Source of the DNA: Spirochaetaceae bacterium
GTDB taxonomy: Bacteria > Spirochaetota > Spirochaetia > SZUA-6 > DRHE01
DNA: 48,776 nt
Reading direction: 5' to 3'
NCBI GenBank assembly: GCA_020353535.1
Contig: CP070696.1
Span: 2,126,116-2,174,891, forward strand
Made by a program: the position numbers and the translations under genes. Below the pieces are notes generated by a model, which searched no databases, was not told the origin of the DNA, and worked only from the letters and a program-made list of their open reading frames with translations. The stretch's first letter is position 1; every line of letters begins with the position of its first letter. Shown here piece after piece: positions 24,815 to 33,267 of the stretch.

Positions 24815-26263
24815 ATGAGCACAGCAACAAAGGATAAGGGAAAGAAAATCGTCATCAGCCCCGTGACCCGGGTCGAAGGACACGGCAAGGTGACAATCCG
24901 CATGGATGAGAAGGGCAAGGTCGACTACGCCCGTTTCCACATCGTGGAGTTCCGCGGGTTCGAACGCTTCGTGCAGGGAAGGTTCTACTGGGAAATGCCG
25001 GTGCTGATCCAGCGACTGTGCGGTATCTGTCCGGTCAGCCACCACCTCTGCGCCGCCAAGGCAACGGACATGATCGTGGGGGCGGACAAGATCCCGGTTA
25101 CAGCGGAGAAGATGCGCCGCTTGATGCACTTCGGCCAGACCTTCCAATCCCACGCTCTGCACTTCTTCCACCTCGCCTCACCGGACTTCCTATTTGGCTT
25201 CGACGCCGATCCGGCCATTCGCAATGTGATCGGAGTAGCCCAGAAGCATCCGGATCTAGCTAAGATGGCGATCCTGATGCGCAAGTACGGCCAGGAGGTG
25301 ATCAAAGCCACCGCGGGCAAGAAGATCCACGGCACGGGGGCGATTCCCGGAGGAATCAACAAGAATCTTTCCATCGAAGAGCGAGATTTCTTGAAGAAGG
25401 ACATCGATCAGATGCTGCAGTGGTCCGTGGACGGCCTGGAGCTGTTCAAGAAGGTGCTCCACGGGAACCTCGACTATCTTGTCAATTTCGCCGCCTTCGA
25501 CTCGAACCACCTCAGCCTGGTGCGGGGGGACGGCTGTTTGGATATCTACGACGGGGTCTTGCGCGCCAAAGCCGCTGACGGCAAGATCATCTTCGACCAG
25601 GTGCAGCCCAAGGATTACCTGGAGTATATCCGTGAAGAGGTTCGCCCCTGGAGCTACATGAAGTTCCCCTTCATAAAGAGCCTGGGCATGGAGAAGGGCT
25701 GGTACCGGGTCGGACCGCTGGCGCGGATCAACAACTGCGATTTCATCGATACCCCGATGGCGGAGAAGGAACGGCAGGAGTTCATGAGCCTGACAAAAGG
25801 CAAACCCAACAACTCCTCCCTGGCTTATCACTGGGCCCGGCTGATCGAGCTGCTCTACAGCGCCGAAAAGATCAAGGAGCTGCTGGACGACAAGGATCTG
25901 CAGGGCAGCGAGCTGGTGACCGAGGGCAAACATCGGGACGAGGGTATCGCCATTCTTGAGGCACCCCGGGGAACCCTGTTCCACCACTACCGTATCAATA
26001 ACACCGATCAGATCGTCATGGCCAACCTGATCGTGTCCACGACCAACAATAACGAACCGATAAATCAGGCCGTGGAGTGGGTGGCCCGAAACGAGCTGGA
26101 GGGGAAGAAGATAACCGAGGGCCTTCTCAACCACGTGGAAGTGGCCATCCGGGCATACGATCCCTGCCTGAGCTGTGCGACCCACGCTGTGGGTCAGATG
26201 CCCCTGATCATCCGCCTGGAGAACTCCGCCGGGTCGGTGGTCGACGAACGTATCAAGGAGTAG
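24815..26263 (+). CDS. hoxH: [NiFe] hydrogenase large catalytic subunit HoxH
   Basis: 482 residues holding the NiFe active site. The N-terminal ligand motif is RLCGICPVSH (C69, C72, H76) after VTRVEGHGK with the conserved Glu21. The C-terminal motif is DPCLSCATH (C451, C454), followed by a 25-residue tail (AVGQMPLII...) that a maturation protease must remove after His457. Together with HoxF, HoxU and HoxY this indicates a group 3d NAD(+)-reducing, bidirectional hydrogenase. AGAGGAAGG precedes the ATG. AAGGAG near the 3' end serves the overlapping next gene. No hyp genes lie in the window. Confidence 0.95.
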   Translation: MSTATKDKGKKIVISPVTRVEGHGKVTIRMDEKGKVDYARFHIVEFRGFERFVQGRFYWEMPVLIQRLCGICPVSHHLCAAKATDMIVGADKIPVTAEKMRRLMHFGQTFQSHALHFFHLASPDFLFGFDADPAIRNVIGVAQKHPDLAKMAILMRKYGQEVIKATAGKKIHGTGAIPGGINKNLSIEERDFLKKDIDQMLQWSVDGLELFKKVLHGNLDYLVNFAAFDSNHLSLVRGDGCLDIYDGVLRAKAADGKIIFDQVQPKDYLEYIREEVRPWSYMKFPFIKSLGMEKGWYRVGPLARINNCDFIDTPMAEKERQEFMSLTKGKPNNSSLAYHWARLIELLYSAEKIKELLDDKDLQGSELVTEGKHRDEGIAILEAPRGTLFHHYRINNTDQIVMANLIVSTTNNNEPINQAVEWVARNELEGKKITEGLLNHVEVAIRAYDPCLSCATHAVGQMPLIIRLENSAGSVVDERIKE

Positions 26264-26265
26264 AT

Positions 26266-27090
26266 ACGGCCATCCTGATTCTTGGATACGGAAATCCGGG
26301 ACGGCAGGATGACGGGCTGGGTCCGGAGATCGTGCAGGAGCTGGAAAAGGTCCAGCTGCCCGGGTTGATCCTGGAGGCGGACTACCAGCTTTCCATAGAG
26401 CATGCGGCCGACCTGGGGCAGGCGGAGACGGTGATATTCGTCGATGCAGCGGTGAGCGGGCCCGAGCCTTTTGAACTGAAGCGGCTGGAGGCTTCCGGGA
26501 GCATCGAGTTTACGAGTCATGCGCTCGGACCGGAAGCGGTTCTGGCCATCTGCGCAGACATCTATGGGTATACGCCCCAGGCGTTGCTGGTCGCCGTTCG
26601 GGGGTACTCTTTCGAGTTCGCAGAAGGTTTGACCGACAAGGCCCGGCAAAATAAAGCCAGGGCTCTGGAGACAATTAAACTACTGATCGATCAGTGGAGA
26701 GGGAAAGAAATGGCAGCTGAAACCGGAAAAACGATTATCATTATCGACGACGACCCGGACATCCGCAAGGCTACCCGAATCGTGCTGGAGTCGGCAGGTT
26801 TTGTGGTAGGCGAAGCCTCCACGGGGGAGGAGGGGCTCAAGGTAGCCCAGAAGATCAAGCCGGATGCGATCCTTCTGGATCTGATGATGGAAACCGTGGA
26901 TGCGGGCAGTAAGGTCTCCACCCAGCTCAAGGAGGGGGGATTCTCTGCACCGATCTTCCTGCTGAGCTCAGTCGGGGACGCGGTGCGTTACAACATTGAC
27001 GCCCAGGAACTCGGACTGGCCGGCATCTTCCAGAAGCCCATCGACCACAATACGCTTCTGTCCACCCTGAAGGCGGAGCTGGGTCTGTAG
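26266..27090 (+). CDS. hoxW: Hydrogenase maturation protease fused to a response-regulator receiver
   Basis: One uninterrupted 274-codon frame. Residues ~1-148 are a HycI/HoxW endopeptidase (ILILGYGNPGRQDDGLG; Ni-sensing acidic residues in the first DD, in the FVDAAV motif, and His in EFTSHALGPEAV), expected to clip the HoxH tail. Residues ~149-274 are a CheY-like receiver: acidic pocket IIDDDPD, phospho-acceptor Asp in AILLDLMME, LLSS and the FQKP lysine. No ATG, GTG or TTG start fits. ACG 26266 sits 5 bases after AAGGAG, exactly where family members have Met, so ACG initiation (or a miscall of ATG) is proposed. An internal ATG at 26710 with its own ribosome site could also yield the receiver alone. 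Confidence 0.8.
   Translation, partial: TAILILGYGNPGRQDDGLGPEIVQELEKVQLPGLILEADYQLSIEHAADLGQAETVIFVDAAVSGPEPFELKRLEASGSIEFTSHALGPEAVLAICADIYGYTPQALLVAVRGYSFEFAEGLTDKARQNKARALETIKLLIDQWRGKEMAAETGKTIIIIDDDPDIRKATRIVLESAGFVVGEASTGEEGLKVAQKIKPDAILLDLMMETVDAGSKVSTQLKEGGFSAPIFLLSSVGDAVRYNIDAQELGLAGIFQKPIDHNTLLSTLKAELGL
26696..26712 (+). promoter_or_regulatory. Internal ribosome site and start for the receiver domain
   Basis: GGAGAGGG (26696-26703) stands 6 bases upstream of an in-frame ATG (26710) exactly at the junction between protease and receiver domains. It could direct a separate 126-residue receiver in addition to the fusion, or be a relic of two once-separate genes whose stop was lost. Confidence 0.5.
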
Positions 27091-27142
27091 GACCGTCCGT
27101 ACCACCGGCAGACAGATCTGGCGGGCAGATCCGACTGGTTTC

Positions 27143-28654
27143 ATGAACAGGCCCGGGTGGGTGAAAGCCGGGGTATTCGTATTTATATTCCTGCTGGTAG
27201 CGGCGGGGCGCTGGATTGCCTCCTCGGCTGCTGCTCTCCGTTGGCCCGCAGTCCTTTTCTCTGCCTGCTGCTACGGTCTGCTGGCGGCGGGAATCGCCGC
27301 CTTTATCAGCGACCTGATCCTGGTGCGCTCCCTCCTTCAGCGAAAGATCCTCTTCATCAAGATCCTCGGCGCCGTACTCATTACCGTGGGGGTAATCGAT
27401 GGGATGGTTGCGCTTTCCGGGCTCACGGCGCTGATATCCCTGCTGTTTGCCGCCGCCCTCGTCGTGATTCTGATGGTGACGGATGCGGCCGGATCGGCGG
27501 GCTCCGAGTTGCGCGTAAGCATGAGCGAGCGATTGCCCAACCGTTACCTGCGGCGGCGGCCGCTTAAGAGCGTGCTTGAAACACTGCTGCGGCTGTTTCC
27601 CTTCCCCGAGCCGGTCGGGCTGTACAGAATCGGGTCCGCCGGGGGCCTCCACCCCGGGGGCGTCTACCCCGGGGGCGTCTACCCCGGGGGCGTCTACCCC
27701 GGAGTGCATCCTCCCGTGCTGGTGACCGGGAACTTCGAGCTTACCCTGCGCCGCGTCTGCTCGGCCCTGCGGAATCTCGACTGCTGGCTGCTGGTTTGTG
27801 AAAGCCGGGGTGTGAACGTCTGGTGCGCCTCCATGGCCGGGTATTTTACCACCGATTCCGTGGTCCGGGCTATCCAGACGACGAATCTGGCCGAGCGAGT
27901 GAGCGGGCGTACTTTGATACTTCCCCAGTTGTGCGCCTCCTCGATTTCTCTCGAGGAGCTGAAAACTCGGACCGGTTTCAGTGCCCACTTCGGTCCCCTG
28001 TACATCCGCGATATGCAACGATTCCTGAAAAATCCTTCCGACCCGGCCATCCGCCAGGCGGATTTTCCTCTGGGAGCCCGCCTGGAGATGGCTCTGGGCT
28101 CGCCGCTTCTGCTCTCTATCGTGGTGACGCTGGTCTACAACTTCATTGGACTGGGACATCTGCTGGTGGTGCTGCCCCTTCTTTATCTCGCCTCCCTGAT
28201 CCAGGGATTCATCTTTCCCGTGCGGCCGCTGAGGCGGATCGGGCCGTGGGCTCTGCTGTACGGCGCAGCGCTTTTTCTTCTGACGGGGCTGCTTTCCCGG
28301 GCCTTGTTTCCCGACCACCTGCTTCTCTACGCCGTGACCGTCGGAGTGGGAGCGTCCTATCTGGTCAACGAGTTCAGCGGCTGGTCCCCCCTGCTCAAGT
28401 ACAGCCTGATTCCCCGTACAAAGCCGGAGGTATGGGTGGACACGACGGTGTGTATTGGCTGCCGGCGCTGTGTGGATGTTTGCCCCCGCGGAGTGTTCCG
28501 CATGGAGGCAGAACGCTCAGTGGTGGTGGCGGAGCATCGCTGTGTACTCTGTCGTTCCTGTTTCAGCCAATGCCCTTCGGGGGCGGTGAGGCACTCCCAT
28601 GATCCGAAGGAGCCTACTCGCTCTTTCCCTGGATCCGCTCCTCCAGCTCCTTGA
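27143..28654 (+). CDS. HgcA-like corrinoid membrane protein fused to an HgcB-like ferredoxin
   Basis: 503 residues. Four transmembrane helices (~8-113) precede an HgcA-like corrinoid domain (~135-300): PVLVTGNFELTL, GVNVWCASMAGYFTTDSVVR (C228 at the cobalt-ligand position of the cap helix), LILPQLCAS and TGFSAHFGPLYIRDM all match HgcA in order. Four more helices follow (~318-408), then a ferredoxin with C437, C440, C443, C447 and C467, C470, C473, C477 (CIGCRRCVDVCPRGVF resembles HgcB). HgcA and HgcB methylate mercury together, but the cap-helix GK of true HgcA is replaced here by MA, and HgcB's extra C-terminal cysteines are absent. So a related corrinoid methyl-transfer or redox role is likelier. 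A GGVYP repeat lies at ~172-186. ATG lacks a good ribosome site. Confidence 0.85.
   Translation: MNRPGWVKAGVFVFIFLLVAAGRWIASSAAALRWPAVLFSACCYGLLAAGIAAFISDLILVRSLLQRKILFIKILGAVLITVGVIDGMVALSGLTALISLLFAAALVVILMVTDAAGSAGSELRVSMSERLPNRYLRRRPLKSVLETLLRLFPFPEPVGLYRIGSAGGLHPGGVYPGGVYPGGVYPGVHPPVLVTGNFELTLRRVCSALRNLDCWLLVCESRGVNVWCASMAGYFTTDSVVRAIQTTNLAERVSGRTLILPQLCASSISLEELKTRTGFSAHFGPLYIRDMQRFLKNPSDPAIRQADFPLGARLEMALGSPLLLSIVVTLVYNFIGLGHLLVVLPLLYLASLIQGFIFPVRPLRRIGPWALLYGAALFLLTGLLSRALFPDHLLLYAVTVGVGASYLVNEFSGWSPLLKYSLIPRTKPEVWVDTTVCIGCRRCVDVCPRGVFRMEAERSVVVAEHRCVLCRSCFSQCPSGAVRHSHDPKEPTRSFPGSAPPAP
27661..27705 (+). repeat. In-frame 15-base minisatellite
   Basis: CGTCTACCCCGGGGG is repeated at 27661, 27676 and (with changes at its end) 27691, encoding a GGVYP repeat in the loop before the corrinoid domain. 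The 15-base unit preserves frame, so copy number can change by slippage without breaking the gene. Confidence 0.8.
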
Positions 28655-29003
28655 GGCGTTTGCTCATCGTGTTGATCTGAAACTCTATCGAGTTGAGTAC
28701 CCAGAACTGGAAGTGATCTACTTTGGACTGGCGATGGATCATCCAGATGATCTTGAGGGACACTAGCAGCAGGGCCAGCTCCATCGACAGGAAGCGGGGA
28801 ATCGTGGGCAGGGCAAAACCTGTGATCTCCCGCACGATGTCGAAAGCGAACAGGCCCAAGACAACCACCAGAAAGATGATGTTGATCAGACGATCCTGGC
28901 GTTTGGAGGTGGCGCCTCCGATCTGGCCGATTACTTTGCGAATCCGTTCTTTCTCGGTTCTGTAATGGTCTAGCTCCTGGCGGAGAATCTCGGCTTCGTT
29001 CAT
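28614..29003 (-). CDS. Small two-helix membrane protein with coiled coils
   Basis: 129 residues. A charged N-terminal coiled coil (~1-35; EILRQELDHYRTEKERIRKV) leads to two transmembrane helices (~45-65 and ~72-92), then a C-terminal amphipathic helix (MSKRLKELEERIQ). The ATG at 29003 is preceded by GGGGG. Its 3' end overlaps the HgcAB-like gene on the opposite strand by 41 bases. The family is not recognised. Confidence 0.75.
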   Translation of the reverse strand: MNEAEILRQELDHYRTEKERIRKVIGQIGGATSKRQDRLINIIFLVVVLGLFAFDIVREITGFALPTIPRFLSMELALLLVSLKIIWMIHRQSKVDHFQFWVLNSIEFQINTMSKRLKELEERIQGKSE

Positions 29004-29107
29004 ACCCCCAAGGTTAGTCGCCCGAGCCTCCTCCGTCAAGCCGGAGATATTTCCCTTGATTCCCGGTCGGAATTTGATTTTATTTTTTAAGAGCAGGAGG
29101 TAGTTTG

Positions 29108-32041
29108 ATGACAGCAAACAATCACGGGAAAATTCGGCTCGCGGCGGCGGGCCTTTTCATAGTCCTGGGTATTCTGGTTTGGATTCTCGCCGGCTGTGTC
29201 GGGCAGCAGCAGGCTGCAACGGATACGCCGGCTGCGGCTGAGGCACAGGTTGCGGTTGAGACGCAGGCTGCATCAGCGGCGGACGCTGAGCGGAGTGCCG
29301 CGGCGGCGCTGTCCCTTGAGACGCAAATTCCCGTCGACCCGCAGGTGCGCCTGGGTCGGTTGGACAACGGTCTGACCTACTACGTGCGCCCCAACCGTGA
29401 GCCTGAGAACCGGGCGGAGCTGCGCCTGGTGGTGAACGCCGGCAGCGTGCTGGAGGATGAAGATCAGCTCGGACTGGCCCATTTCCTCGAGCACATGGCC
29501 TTCAACGGCACCGAGCGCTTCGAGAAACAGGAAATCGTTGACTATATGGAATCCATCGGTATGCCCTTCGGTCCGGAGGTCAATGCCTACACCAACTATG
29601 ATGAAACCGTATATATGCTTCAGATCCCAACCGAGGATCCGGAGATTATGGAGACCGCCGTAAAGATCCTCGAGGATTGGGCCCATTTGATCACCCTGGA
29701 TCCCGACGAGGTGGAGAAGGAAAGGCCAATCATCGTGGAAGAGTGGCGCCTGCGTCGTGGTGCTGAAGCGCGTATGCGGGATCGGCAGTATCCCATCCTG
29801 CTGAAAGATGCCCGCTACGTGGAACGAAAGCCGATCGGGGAAGTCCAGATCATCGAGACCGCCCCCGTGGAGGCGATCCGCCGATTCTACATGGACTGGT
29901 ACCGCCCGGATCTGATGGCGGTTGTTGCGGTGGGGGATTTCGATGCCAGCTGGATCGAGCAGACCATCATTAAATATTTCAGTAACCTGCAGCCCGTGGA
30001 ACAACCTCGGCGTCGAGTGATCTATCCCGTGCCCGACCACCCGGGCACCCTCTACGCGCCGGCCACGGATCCCGAAGCCACCTCGACACGGGTGAGCCTC
30101 TACGTAAAAGCCAAACCTCAGCCTCAGGATACGGTAGGAGACTACCGCCGCGAGCTGGTGGAATCCATGTACAACAACATGCTGAACGAACGCTTTGAGG
30201 AGCTGACCAAGAAAGCGGATGCCCCCTTTACCGGAGCGGGGTCCTTCTCGAGCAGATTTATCCGCTCCATGGAAGCCTACGTTCTGGCCGCCCGGGTTCG
30301 GGATGCCCGCATCTCCGAATCCCTCGAGGTGTTGTTGACGGAGACCGAGCGCGTACGCCGCCACGGATTCACCTCCTCGGAGCTACAGCGGACCCGGGAG
30401 CGTTTTCTAACCTGGATCGAGCAGGTCTATCGGGACCGGGAGAATATCGAATCCGAAACCCTGGCGGAGAGCTACGTGGGCAATTATCTGGAGGACGAAC
30501 CGATCCCGGACATCGAGTTCGAGTATCGCCTGTTCCAGGAGTTCGTCCCGACAATCACCCTGGCGGAGATCAATCGGCTGGCTTCAGAGCTTCTGCAGGA
30601 GGACAATCGGGTCGTTTTGGTCAACGCCCCCGAGTCCGAAGTTGGAGCGGTTCCGGATGAGGCTGGCGTCCGGGCCCTGTTTGCCTCCGTGGCGGGGAAA
30701 GATATCTCCCCGTACGAGGATCGGGTGCTCGATCAGCCCCTGTTCACCGCACAGCTGGAGGAAGGAAGGATCAATGAACGCAGGAGTTTTCCCGAGATCG
30801 GCTTCGAAGAGCTGCTGCTGTCCAACGGTGTTCGGGTCATCCTCAAAGTCACCGACTTCAAGGAGGAGGAGATTCTATTCGGCGCCTTCAGTCCAGGCGG
30901 GCACTCCCTCGTTCCTGATGAACGGTATGTAGCAGCTGCAACAGCTGCTAACATAGTGAACGAGGCAGGATTGAACGGTTTTGATGCCATCTCCCTGCAG
31001 AAGAAGCTCACCGGCAAGGTGGTGACCGTCGATCCCTGGATCGGCGAGCTCTACGAGGGGATGCGGGGAAGCACCCGGCCCCAGGATCTGGAAATCCTCC
31101 TCCAGCTGATCTACCTCTACTTCACGGAGCCGCGGCGGGACGAGCAATCCTACCTGGCCTACAGGCAGCGGCTGTTGAGCATGGTGGAGAACCGGGAGTC
31201 TTCACCCATTTCGATCTTCTGGGACACGGTGCGTACCGCCATCTCACAGGACCACTTTCGCTCCCGACCCTGGACGGCGGAGGTTCTGGAGGAGATGGAT
31301 TTGGATATGTCGCTTCAAGTCTACCGGGAGCGCTTCGCCGATGCGGGGGATTTCACCTTCGTGTTCGTGGGCAACTTCGATCCCGTCCGTCTCGAGTCCC
31401 TGATCGTCAGTTACCTCGGGTCTCTGCCCTCCGGAGGCCGGGTCGAGAGCTGGCGGGACGTGGAGATGGATCCCCCGGCCGGAATCGTGGAGCGGGAGGT
31501 GAACAAGGGACTGGAACCGCAGAGTCGGGTGCAGATCGTTTTCGGAGGAAGCACCGCCTGGTCTCTGCGCAGCCGGCTGCAGCTGGAGGCTCTGAAGCAG
31601 GTGTTGGATATCACTTTGAGGGAGAACGTGCGGGAGGAAGCCGGCGGATCGTACGACATCGGAGTGGACGCGGAGCTCAATCGTTACCCCGACCAGGAGT
31701 ACTTCGTCTATGTCGGTTTCGGCTGTGCTCCGGATCAGGTGCAGATCCTCACCCGTCTGGTGTTCGATCAGATCGCCAGGATTCGCGAGCAGGGACCGGC
31801 CCAGAAGGATGTGGACAAGGTAAGGGAAATTCTGCGTCGGGAGCACGAGCAGAACCTCAAGACCAATGACTACTGGCTCGGAATTCTGCAGCTTGCCTAC
31901 ATCAACGATCTGGATCCCAAGGTACTGCTGGATTTCGATGCTCGTTTAAAGAGTATCACCGTCGACACGCTTCGCAACATGGCCGTAGAAACCCTGGATC
32001 CGAACAACTACGTGCGGGTCGTGCTCAATCCGGGGGATTGA
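29108..32041 (+). CDS. Exported M16-family zinc metalloprotease (lipoprotein)
   Basis: 977 residues. A signal peptide ends in a lipobox (ILAGC), followed by an Ala/Gln-rich linker (~30-70). The first M16 domain carries the inverted zinc motif HFLEH (in GLAHFLEHMAFNGT) with the distal Glu in a DPDEVEKERPIIVEEW helix. Inactive M16 domains follow to the end, giving the four-domain layout of the pitrilysin/PqqL class. It degrades peptides in a closed chamber in the periplasm. AGGAGG lies 7 bases upstream of ATG 29108. It ends 3 bases from the convergent CcdA gene. Confidence 0.94.
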   Translation: MTANNHGKIRLAAAGLFIVLGILVWILAGCVGQQQAATDTPAAAEAQVAVETQAASAADAERSAAAALSLETQIPVDPQVRLGRLDNGLTYYVRPNREPENRAELRLVVNAGSVLEDEDQLGLAHFLEHMAFNGTERFEKQEIVDYMESIGMPFGPEVNAYTNYDETVYMLQIPTEDPEIMETAVKILEDWAHLITLDPDEVEKERPIIVEEWRLRRGAEARMRDRQYPILLKDARYVERKPIGEVQIIETAPVEAIRRFYMDWYRPDLMAVVAVGDFDASWIEQTIIKYFSNLQPVEQPRRRVIYPVPDHPGTLYAPATDPEATSTRVSLYVKAKPQPQDTVGDYRRELVESMYNNMLNERFEELTKKADAPFTGAGSFSSRFIRSMEAYVLAARVRDARISESLEVLLTETERVRRHGFTSSELQRTRERFLTWIEQVYRDRENIESETLAESYVGNYLEDEPIPDIEFEYRLFQEFVPTITLAEINRLASELLQEDNRVVLVNAPESEVGAVPDEAGVRALFASVAGKDISPYEDRVLDQPLFTAQLEEGRINERRSFPEIGFEELLLSNGVRVILKVTDFKEEEILFGAFSPGGHSLVPDERYVAAATAANIVNEAGLNGFDAISLQKKLTGKVVTVDPWIGELYEGMRGSTRPQDLEILLQLIYLYFTEPRRDEQSYLAYRQRLLSMVENRESSPISIFWDTVRTAISQDHFRSRPWTAEVLEEMDLDMSLQVYRERFADAGDFTFVFVGNFDPVRLESLIVSYLGSLPSGGRVESWRDVEMDPPAGIVEREVNKGLEPQSRVQIVFGGSTAWSLRSRLQLEALKQVLDITLRENVREEAGGSYDIGVDAELNRYPDQEYFVYVGFGCAPDQVQILTRLVFDQIARIREQGPAQKDVDKVREILRREHEQNLKTNDYWLGILQLAYINDLDPKVLLDFDARLKSITVDTLRNMAVETLDPNNYVRVVLNPGD

Positions 32042-32044
32042 TGC

Positions 32045-32731
32045 TCAAGCCTGAAAGATTCGAAAGACAAACAGCAGATAGTAGAGGGAGATTCCGAGCA
32101 TAACGGCCCCGGCAATCCGGTTGATCACCGCTTTGTATTTGACGAGAAATCGTACGATCCTCCGACTCACCGTCCCCGATACCAGAGCGATCACGAGCAG
32201 AGGAAAACCGATTCCCAGGGCAAAAAGTAGGAAGTGAAGCATGTTCGTCAATAAGTGGGTGGTTGTGGTCGCTAACGCTTTTGTGAAGAAAGCGGCGATC
32301 ATCCCGGGATTGCAGGGAGCCACTATCGCTCCGAAGAAAAATCCGTACAGCAACGCTGCGAGATACGGATTGTTCAGCGAAGGGATCCTGGTGCGCGGGA
32401 GAAGCTTGCCCGCGTCGATATCGAAGATCAGCAGAACACCGATCACGGCCAGGGCTGCGAAGGCGAGTGGCGAAACGACCCGAATGACTCTGGTCAGGGA
32501 CGTTCCAATGAGGGTGGTGAACACCAGCCCGACGAGGAGCATGAACAGGATTACGCCACCTGCCACCAGCCCCCCGAACGCCATGGATTTTCCGCGGTTG
32601 GTTTCCCCGGCCGAGAGTTTGCGGGACAGAAAGCTCAAGAATCCGGGATAGAGGGGCAGCACGCATACCGCGGTGAGCGGGGTAAGCAGCCCCAGTATGA
32701 ATGTCGAGCCCAGATTGATCAGGAACTGCAT
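32045..32731 (-). CDS. ccdA: CcdA-type thiol-disulphide transporter
   Basis: 228 residues with six predicted transmembrane helices. Paired conserved cysteines are C23 (TAVCVLPLYPGF) and C140 (GAIVAPCNPGMI), the membrane-embedded redox pair of the CcdA/DsbD beta domain. It moves electrons from cytoplasmic thioredoxin to periplasmic thiol proteins. It overlaps the upstream thioredoxin-like gene by 13 bases, and that protein is the obvious periplasmic partner. The order DUF3179, thioredoxin-like, CcdA suggests one pathway. Confidence 0.93.
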   Translation of the reverse strand: MQFLINLGSTFILGLLTPLTAVCVLPLYPGFLSFLSRKLSAGETNRGKSMAFGGLVAGGVILFMLLVGLVFTTLIGTSLTRVIRVVSPLAFAALAVIGVLLIFDIDAGKLLPRTRIPSLNNPYLAALLYGFFFGAIVAPCNPGMIAAFFTKALATTTTHLLTNMLHFLLFALGIGFPLLVIALVSGTVSRRIVRFLVKYKAVINRIAGAVMLGISLYYLLFVFRIFQA

Positions 32732-33246
32732 CCCCGTTGGATCTCCTCTCGCAACGTGTCAGCTCGCTTGACTCCTCTCTTTAAGAGCCTTGCCTCCTGG
32801 TCATCGTCCTCGCAGATCAGTACGATCGGGGAAGAAGGGGCGGCCACGATCGCAGTGCCGAACTCGTCGATCAGAGCCCGAATAAGTTCAGGCGGAGCAA
32901 TAGCGTAGAGCCAGCTGAAGCCGTTTCGGGATGCATGATCCCGCACCAAATCCTCATCTTCGTTCGGGTCCACATCGATACTGATGGAGATCACCTGTTC
33001 ACCAATCTCTTGGTGGAGCTCCTGGATCTCCTTCTGCTGTTTGCTGCAGACTGGGCACCAGACGGCAAAACTCTCCAAGAGAACCGGTTTTCCCTCGAAG
33101 TCGGAAATACGAAATGTCCGGCCGCTGGTCACGTCCCGGAGTGGAACGTCCCTCCAGTCCTGGGCGGACAGAGGTCCGCCCAGGAACATTCCGACGATGA
33201 GGAGCGCAATTCCCAGCAGGTGTGCTGATTTCAGCGTGCTTGTCAT
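32719..33246 (-). CDS. Exported TlpA/ResA-like thioredoxin-fold protein
   Basis: 175 residues with a signal peptide (to about residue 28, GPLSAQ) and a thioredoxin fold of the TlpA/AhpC-TSA group. The active site is WCPVC (C64, C67) with SFAVWCPVCSKQQ context, and the cis-Pro region is SSPIVLI. It would hold a periplasmic thiol-disulphide exchange site recharged by the adjacent CcdA. It sits between the DUF3179 lipoprotein gene (21 bases upstream) and ccdA. Confidence 0.9.
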   Translation of the reverse strand: MTSTLKSAHLLGIALLIVGMFLGGPLSAQDWRDVPLRDVTSGRTFRISDFEGKPVLLESFAVWCPVCSKQQKEIQELHQEIGEQVISISIDVDPNEDEDLVRDHASRNGFSWLYAIAPPELIRALIDEFGTAIVAAPSSPIVLICEDDDQEARLLKRGVKRADTLREEIQRGCSS

Positions 33247-33267
33247 CGTATCTATCCTCCATCCAGA

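Noticed and set aside
27143..28654. Calling the gene a proven mercury-methylation protein
   Set aside because: The cap helix reads NVWCASMAGYF rather than the GK-containing motif of methylators, and HgcB's extra C-terminal cysteines are missing, so only similarity is claimed.
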